A stretch of DNA of 5,370 nt from Thermoplasmata archaeon (lineage in GTDB: Archaea > Thermoplasmatota > Thermoplasmata > Thermoplasmatales > Thermoplasmataceae), in NCBI GenBank assembly GCA_021819605.1, contig JAKAQT010000100.1, forward strand, positions 1 through 5,370, in the 5' to 3' direction. Below are positions 4,841 through 5,370 of the stretch, in pieces (position 1 is the stretch's first letter; every line of letters begins with the position of its first letter). The notes beneath the pieces are model-generated. The model had not been told where the DNA came from, did not search any database, and was given only the letters and a program-made list of their open reading frames with translations. Both the position numbers and the translations under genes were made by a program.

Positions 4841-5370
4841 TTATCTGGAATCAGTATTAAAGAATGGCTGTCTTCCATATATTTCAGATCTCAGGTAGCC
4901 CAGCGACATGTATCCCGCAGATACGCAGGCGGCACCTATTGCCCCTATGGTTATCCATGAGAATGCATAGTTTGAATGGTCGTATACAAGTGAAAATAGC
5001 AGGGGACTGAATGAACCTATGATATTCTGCACAAAGTTGACGAATGAGAGGGCGAATGACACCATGCCGCGATCCTTTGTGGCTTCGGCAGTCAGTGTGT
5101 AAAGCATTGACAGCACATTTACTGTAAGTATTCCAAGAAGTATCAGCAGGAGGAAGAGCAGGATGAAGCTGGAGGTCATCCATATCACCGCAGTGAATGC
5201 GCCTACCATGAGCGCCCATGCAAGGAACATCAGGATCCTCTTCCTGATCCTACCGAAAATGTAACCTCCCAGCATGCCTCCCACGAAGCCTATTAGCAGG
5301 TATGTAGTGCCAAGAACGCTTGCAACATTGGGCGACATGTGAAGCCCTGTTTCGGCGTAATATACAAAGA
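4841..5370 (-). CDS. MFS-type transporter, C-terminal part (5' end outside window)
   Basis: The reading frame stays open through the right edge, so this is the last ~176 codons of a longer gene. The in-frame ATG at 5338 is internal, since FVYYAETGLH precedes it without a stop. Five hydrophobic segments correspond to helices 8-12 of a major facilitator protein. The first ends in GGYIFGRIRKR, the C-half copy of motif A with Gly in place of the usual Asp. A charged loop TAEATKDRG precedes helix 11, and the tail LRSEIYGRQPFFNTDSR is cytoplasmic. The substrate cannot be predicted. It does not align obviously with the FSR-like MFS at 383, so a recent duplication is not supported. The stop lies 6 bp before the ligase start, so the two could be co-transcribed, although the ligase has its own TATA box within these last codons. 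Confidence 0.85.
   Translation of the reverse strand, partial: FVYYAETGLHMSPNVASVLGTTYLLIGFVGGMLGGYIFGRIRKRILMFLAWALMVGAFTAVIWMTSSFILLFLLLILLGILTVNVLSMLYTLTAEATKDRGMVSFALSFVNFVQNIIGSFSPLLFSLVYDHSNYAFSWITIGAIGAACVSAGYMSLGYLRSEIYGRQPFFNTDSR
4855..4861 (-). promoter_or_regulatory. TATA box of DNA ligase inside the upstream MFS gene
   Basis: Read on the minus strand, TTTAATA is centred about 24 bp before the GTG start of the ligase. This implies a leaderless ligase mRNA starting at or next to the GTG. The box occupies the last codons of the upstream transporter gene, which ends only 6 bp before the ligase. No Shine-Dalgarno precedes the GTG. Confidence 0.5.

Noticed and set aside
4841..5338. A complete 165-residue membrane protein starting at ATG 5338
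   Set aside because: The frame continues upstream without a stop to the window edge and the sequence matches only helices 8-12 of an MFS protein, so the Met is internal.

Overview
The window looks like a chromosomal segment of a thermoplasmatal (Thermoplasma/Ferroplasma-like) euryarchaeon. The evidence is an archaeal-type ATP-dependent DNA ligase, a Sulfolobus-like single-OB-fold SSB, archaeal TATA boxes about 25 bp before several start codons, very short spacers, heavy use of AGG/AGA and ATA codons, and GC near one half by eye. No tRNA, rRNA, IS element or CRISPR array was found. The genus assignment is inference.

Layout. Positions 1-112 are GC-rich and hold two strong inverted repeats followed by a T-run. 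This may be the 3' end of an unidentified structured RNA or a transcript terminator. Positions 113-382 form a long, AT-rich upstream region with three phased copies of a TCACGGTT element, two related palindromes and one possible 30-codon ORF. Then come, on the + strand, an FSR-like MFS transporter (383-1606), a BtuF-like substrate-binding-domain protein with no signal peptide (1636-2457), and a single-stranded DNA-binding protein (2575-3054). The ssb gene ends in a hairpin and T-tract that overlaps the 3' end of the convergent DNA ligase gene (3077-4834, minus strand). Six bases upstream of the ligase, on the same strand, ends a second MFS-type membrane protein whose N-terminal half lies beyond the window (4841-5370).

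How the genes may work together. The first pair (MFS plus cytosolic BtuF-like protein) could form an uptake, efflux or sensing unit for a corrinoid-like or metal-chelate ligand. No ABC permease or ATPase is present, so this partnership is hypothetical. SSB and DNA ligase are both replication/repair proteins, arranged tail to tail and sharing terminator DNA. TATA spacing suggests leaderless mRNAs for the MFS gene, the BtuF-like gene and the ligase, while ssb has a short leader with a Shine-Dalgarno-like sequence. The least explained parts are the phased repeat region at 193-370 and the signal-less binding protein.
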